Assembly: GCF_051713825.1 (NCBI RefSeq)
Contig: NZ_JBIOQR010000001.1
Coordinates: 372,001 to 436,000, forward strand
DNA: 64,000 nt
From: Enterococcus_K sp051713825
GTDB lineage: Bacteria > Bacillota > Bacilli > Lactobacillales > Enterococcaceae
Reading direction: 5' to 3'
Under the pieces are notes generated by a model. The model was not told the DNA's origin. It did not search any database and saw only the letters and a program-made list of their open reading frames with translations. The first letter of the stretch is position 1, and each line of letters begins with the position of its first letter. This document shows positions 60,743 through 64,000 of the stretch, in pieces. The position numbers and the translations under genes are program-made.

Positions 60743-63199
60743 ATGAAAAAGAAGACACTTTATTTGGTCCATCATTCGCATACGGATATTGGGTACACCG
60801 ATCGTCAGGAGAAAATCAGCCGCTATCATTTAGATTTTATCAAAAGCGTCATTGTCTTTTTAAAAGAAATCGATGCAGGTAAACATCCTGAATGGCAAGG
60901 TTACCGATATACTTGCGAAAATTATTGGCAGGTTGAACAATTTTTAGAGAAGGCTACTAAACAAGAAATTTCAGATTTTGAACGATTAATTAACGAAGGC
61001 AAAATTGATTTTTCTCTAAACTACCTAAATATGACCGAATTAGTGGATGAGGCAATTTTGAATCGTAAGCTTGCTTGCGCTCGTCAATATGCAGATACCT
61101 TCGAAATGAAGCTGGATTCGGCTATGACTGCTGACATTAATGGTTTTTCATGGGGGTATGCCAAAGCATTGAAACAAAACGGTGTGAACAATCTTTATTC
61201 TTGTTTGCATACACACCATGGTATGTTTCCGTTATTTAAAAAACAACAGCCTTTCTGGTGGGAGACACAAGATGGCGAAAAGTTACTTGTTTGGAATGGC
61301 GACCATTACCAAATAGGAAATGATTTTTTGTTTGTTCCAAACTCTGATCAATCCGTTTATTATGACAAGGATGGTTACACGCCAGAAAGAGAAGCGGCGC
61401 AGTTTAAAGAAACGGAACAGCGCGTGTTTGATTACTTTGCGGATTTGGAGCGAGAAGACTATTCACTAGACTTCATTTCCGTTATGATAAGCGGAATTGT
61501 GACGGATAATGCGCCGCCAAATCCACGTATGATGGAAGGAATTAACAAGTGGAATCAACTGCACGGTGACCAAATTACGGTTGAGTTGGTTACGTTGAGT
61601 CACTTCTTTGAAATTTTACGTCAAAAGGAACTCGATTTACCTGTTTATCGTGGAGACTGGCCAGACTGGTGGGCAGATGGTACAGGCTCAACGCCAGCTG
61701 CAACGAAGGTTTATCGAGATGCGCAAAGAAAATATCGAATTACACGCAAGCTACTTGCTGAGGGACAAGAGGAAAAACTGCGGTCAGCCGAAGACAATCT
61801 AATGATGTTTGCTGAACATACGTGGGGGTATCATTCTTCAGTTGGCGAACCGTGGGAAACATTTGTGAATGAGTTAGAATTTAGAAAGATAGCTTATGCA
61901 ACGAATGCGCATGTGGCGATTTCTAATCTATTAGATGATGAATTAGCTGAGCTCGGAGAAGTCTCGATTCAGCTCAATCGCGCACCTTATTTTAAAATTT
62001 TAAACCCACACAATTCGGCTATAACGGATTATGCGCAGATATTTATGAAGCATTGGGAAACGGTCGATGATTCGTATCTAGTGAGCTCTAATGATGCGTT
62101 CATCGAAGTCGTGAATGCAAAAACAGGAGAAGTGTATCCTTCTCAAATGATGCAAACGGCAAAAGGGAAAGAAATTACGTTCGCCGTGTCATTAGAAGCA
62201 AAAGAAGAACTAATTGTGCGATTACGTCGAACAGATCAGCCAGCAGTCAAACGCCGCGTGAACGATAACCAAGCGTGGATTGGTACGGAACAGGTCGCAG
62301 ATATTGCCAGTTACGAGGGGTATCAAAAAATGGTCTCAACGCATGCTATCCAAACACCATTCTTTGAGATTACTTTTGATCATACAAAGGGGATTGCTGC
62401 GATTATTGATCGTAAAACAGGGCAAAATCTCATTCGTGAAGAAATGCAAGCGGGTGCCTTTACAGGGATTTATGAGAAAACGCCACTGACAACGGATCCT
62501 TGTAGCGAACGACGACGGATGGGACGTAATCGAAAAGGTCGGGTTACAGAGCGTCATTTTTCTCAGTTGAAAAATGTCGAGCTAGTCAAAGATGGCTGCG
62601 TTTATGCCTTACTTTCATTGGCGTACGAATTGCAGGGAACGAAGCTGTATACGGTCTTCCTTAAGGTTTATAAGGATAGTCCAAGAATTGAAACCATGAT
62701 TCGTATTCAAAAGGATTGCGAGTGGGCACCGGAAAATCTCTACATGGCTTTACCTTTTACACTGGGTGAAAAACCAGAGCTTTACGCGCAAAAATCAGGT
62801 GCTTGTTTCCGTCCGGCAATCGATCAGCTACCTGGAACAAATACGGACTTTTATCTATTAGATAATGGTATCCTGTTTAAAGAAGAAAAACGCTTCTTGT
62901 CCATTACCATGGCGGATACACCACTGCTTACTTTGGGCGATTTGGCGAGCCACGACATTGAGTTATGCAGTGAGAAGACCGCTGTGAAAAATCAATCAGA
63001 AGTTTATGCATGGTTGATGAATAACTTTTGGGAAACCAATTTTAAAGTCGACCTTTCAGGCTTTTATGAATTCAAATTTGATTTGTATTTAGGTGACAGT
63101 GATGCTGAGGTTCAAGATATTTTTGAAACGGCAGCTAATTATAACCAAGGAATTCTAACATTTGCCTATAATCCTACTTCCTCAGAATTAGGGAAATAG
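60743..63199 (+). CDS. GH38-family alpha-mannosidase-like hydrolase
   Basis: 818 residues, no signal peptide. The metal-binding HHSHTDIGYTD at residues 10-20 (His and Asp ligands) and the putative nucleophile Asp131 in MTADINGFSWG match GH38. FAEHTWGYHSS gives the further metal His. The second half is the beta-rich mannosidase C-terminal region. It is cytoplasmic and would release mannose from imported or internalised alpha-mannosides. It lies 151 bp after manA and is followed by a second GH38-like gene. Confidence 0.85.
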   Translation: MKKKTLYLVHHSHTDIGYTDRQEKISRYHLDFIKSVIVFLKEIDAGKHPEWQGYRYTCENYWQVEQFLEKATKQEISDFERLINEGKIDFSLNYLNMTELVDEAILNRKLACARQYADTFEMKLDSAMTADINGFSWGYAKALKQNGVNNLYSCLHTHHGMFPLFKKQQPFWWETQDGEKLLVWNGDHYQIGNDFLFVPNSDQSVYYDKDGYTPEREAAQFKETEQRVFDYFADLEREDYSLDFISVMISGIVTDNAPPNPRMMEGINKWNQLHGDQITVELVTLSHFFEILRQKELDLPVYRGDWPDWWADGTGSTPAATKVYRDAQRKYRITRKLLAEGQEEKLRSAEDNLMMFAEHTWGYHSSVGEPWETFVNELEFRKIAYATNAHVAISNLLDDELAELGEVSIQLNRAPYFKILNPHNSAITDYAQIFMKHWETVDDSYLVSSNDAFIEVVNAKTGEVYPSQMMQTAKGKEITFAVSLEAKEELIVRLRRTDQPAVKRRVNDNQAWIGTEQVADIASYEGYQKMVSTHAIQTPFFEITFDHTKGIAAIIDRKTGQNLIREEMQAGAFTGIYEKTPLTTDPCSERRRMGRNRKGRVTERHFSQLKNVELVKDGCVYALLSLAYELQGTKLYTVFLKVYKDSPRIETMIRIQKDCEWAPENLYMALPFTLGEKPELYAQKSGACFRPAIDQLPGTNTDFYLLDNGILFKEEKRFLSITMADTPLLTLGDLASHDIELCSEKTAVKNQSEVYAWLMNNFWETNFKVDLSGFYEFKFDLYLGDSDAEVQDIFETAANYNQGILTFAYNPTSSELGK

Positions 63200-63277
63200 T
63201 TACCAGTCGACAATGATCATTTAGAACGTATCATTTGTAAAGTAGTATTCGCACATCATTTAAATTGGAGGAAAAAA

Positions 63278-64000
63278 ATGACAAAACGTCTGCATGTGAT
63301 TTATAAAACGCATTTAGATATTGGCTTCACTGATTTAGCTTCAAGGGTTGAAGAAGAGTACTTGACGGTCTTTTTTCCACGCGCATTAGAGTTGGCGGAA
63401 AAACAACCGGATAAATTTATTTGGACGACAGGCTCTTGGTTAATTAAATTTTTCTTGGAGAGTCCTAAAGTTACGCCTAGTGATAAGGAGCGATTGATTG
63501 CAGCGATAGAAAAAGGCCGAATTGCTTGGCATGGGTTACCTTTCACGACGCATACAGAATTGCTGGATCGACCGTTGTTAGAAGCGGGAATTGCCATTTC
63601 TCAAAAACTAGATCAAACGTATGGCAAAACGACAATTGCCGCGAAAATGACGGATATACCAGGACATTCCATTTCTTTAGTGCCTGTTTTAGCCGCTCAG
63701 GGAATCAAATATTTGCACATTGGTGTAAACGCAAGTTCTGCGGTGCCAGATGTGCCAGAACTATTTTTATGGCGGGCAACGGATGGTTCTGAAATCGTCG
63801 TCCAGTATGCAAAAGATTACGGAGCAACCTTTGAAGCTGAGGGCTGGGAGGATGGGTTGTACTTTGCGCATAGTCATGACAATATGGGGCCACCCAAAGA
63901 TGAGCAGGAGGTTCTTGATTTATTTGCACAGCTAGCACTCGATTATCCTGATGCTGAGATTATCCCTTCTGATCTAAACCAATTTGCTGAGATTGTTTGG
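63278..64000 (+). CDS. Second GH38-like hydrolase (DUF5054 type), C-terminal part outside window
   Basis: 241 codons are visible from the ATG at 63278 (TTGGAGGAAA upstream) to the window end, with no stop. KRLHVIYKTHLDIGFTDLAS at the start is the metal-binding block, close to the HSHTDIGYT of the neighbour. KMTDIPGHSISLVPVLAAQG holds the Asp in the position of the GH38 nucleophile, and LYFAHSHDNMGPP follows. The pattern fits the DUF5054 branch of GH38-like proteins. The two enzymes probably act on different linkages of the same glycan (inference). Confidence 0.82.
   Translation, partial: MTKRLHVIYKTHLDIGFTDLASRVEEEYLTVFFPRALELAEKQPDKFIWTTGSWLIKFFLESPKVTPSDKERLIAAIEKGRIAWHGLPFTTHTELLDRPLLEAGIAISQKLDQTYGKTTIAAKMTDIPGHSISLVPVLAAQGIKYLHIGVNASSAVPDVPELFLWRATDGSEIVVQYAKDYGATFEAEGWEDGLYFAHSHDNMGPPKDEQEVLDLFAQLALDYPDAEIIPSDLNQFAEIVW

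Overview
The window is low-G+C Firmicute DNA and reads as an Enterococcus chromosome, possibly of the E. avium group (the species is a guess). The evidence is strong AGGAGG-type ribosome binding sites, TTGACA/TATAAT promoters, the ymdB-ricA-mutS-mutL and ruvAB blocks, PTS-based sugar operons, an IS1380-type insertion sequence and a preQ1-II-like leader as in lactobacilli and streptococci. No tRNA, rRNA or CRISPR array was seen. All calls come from reading sequence and translations; no database search was run.

Layout. 1-3.07 kb: end of a carbohydrate-type ABC transporter operon (ATPase, permease, lipoprotein). 3.1-9.3 kb: housekeeping and small genes, including DUF1801, YdeI-like and DUF1054 proteins, a DUF2829 (Tad2-like) protein overlapping an SDR dehydrogenase, queT behind a preQ1-II-like riboswitch, bioY behind a BirA-type operator, an XRE-type regulator with a long glycine-pentad repeat, and a short pyrophosphatase-like protein. 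9.6-11.3 kb: a complete IS1380-family element. 11.4-16.6 kb: an aryl-beta-glucoside operon controlled by a LicT-type antiterminator (promoter, RAT and terminator all legible), ending in an unusual lipoprotein phosphatase. 16.6-17.6 kb: a metallo-beta-lactamase-fold protein. 17.7-20.2 kb: a recombination module (excisionase-like, XRE, tyrosine integrase) against the 3' end of rpsD. 20.2-24.8 kb: rpsD, an FNT channel, an AlkD-like protein, a HAD phosphatase and a membrane-anchored coiled-coil protein with a Cys/His tail. 25.1-31.7 kb: ymdB, ricA, mutS, mutL, maf. 31.8-38.4 kb: trehalose locus (PTS IIBCA, GH65 phosphorylase, beta-phosphoglucomutase, TreR) with two divergent promoters and two matching operators. 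38.4-44.1 kb: accessory stretch with a DUF536-like protein, several families of hairpin repeats, L-2-hydroxyisocaproate dehydrogenase, transposase debris and a decayed secreted/membrane gene pair. 44.2-47.9 kb: msrB, ruvA, ruvB, an M42 peptidase. 48-56.2 kb: a full malonate decarboxylase operon with divergent LysR regulator, a fused beta-gamma subunit and an embedded acyltransferase-3 membrane protein. 56.3-57.0 kb: an IS200-like element. 57.0-64 kb: a mannoside locus (GntR, ROK kinase, large ManA fusion, GH38, and a second GH38-like gene cut by the window end).

How the genes work together. The three sugar loci share one plan, import or release followed by phosphosugar processing under a dedicated regulator: BglP plus 6-phospho-beta-glucosidase; trehalose PTS plus phosphorolysis of trehalose-6-phosphate to glucose-6-phosphate and beta-glucose-1-phosphate, which PgmB recovers; and alpha-mannoside cleavage, phosphorylation by the ROK kinase and isomerisation by ManA. 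The malonate operon encodes the catalytic subunits plus everything needed to make and attach the 2'-(5''-phosphoribosyl)-3'-dephospho-CoA prosthetic group.

The least explained material is the repeat array at 42.66-44.13 kb, whose hairpin stems occur in matched variants; the glycine-pentad regulator at 7.7-8.6 kb; the DnaA-box-like cluster inside mutL; and the acyltransferase in the malonate operon.
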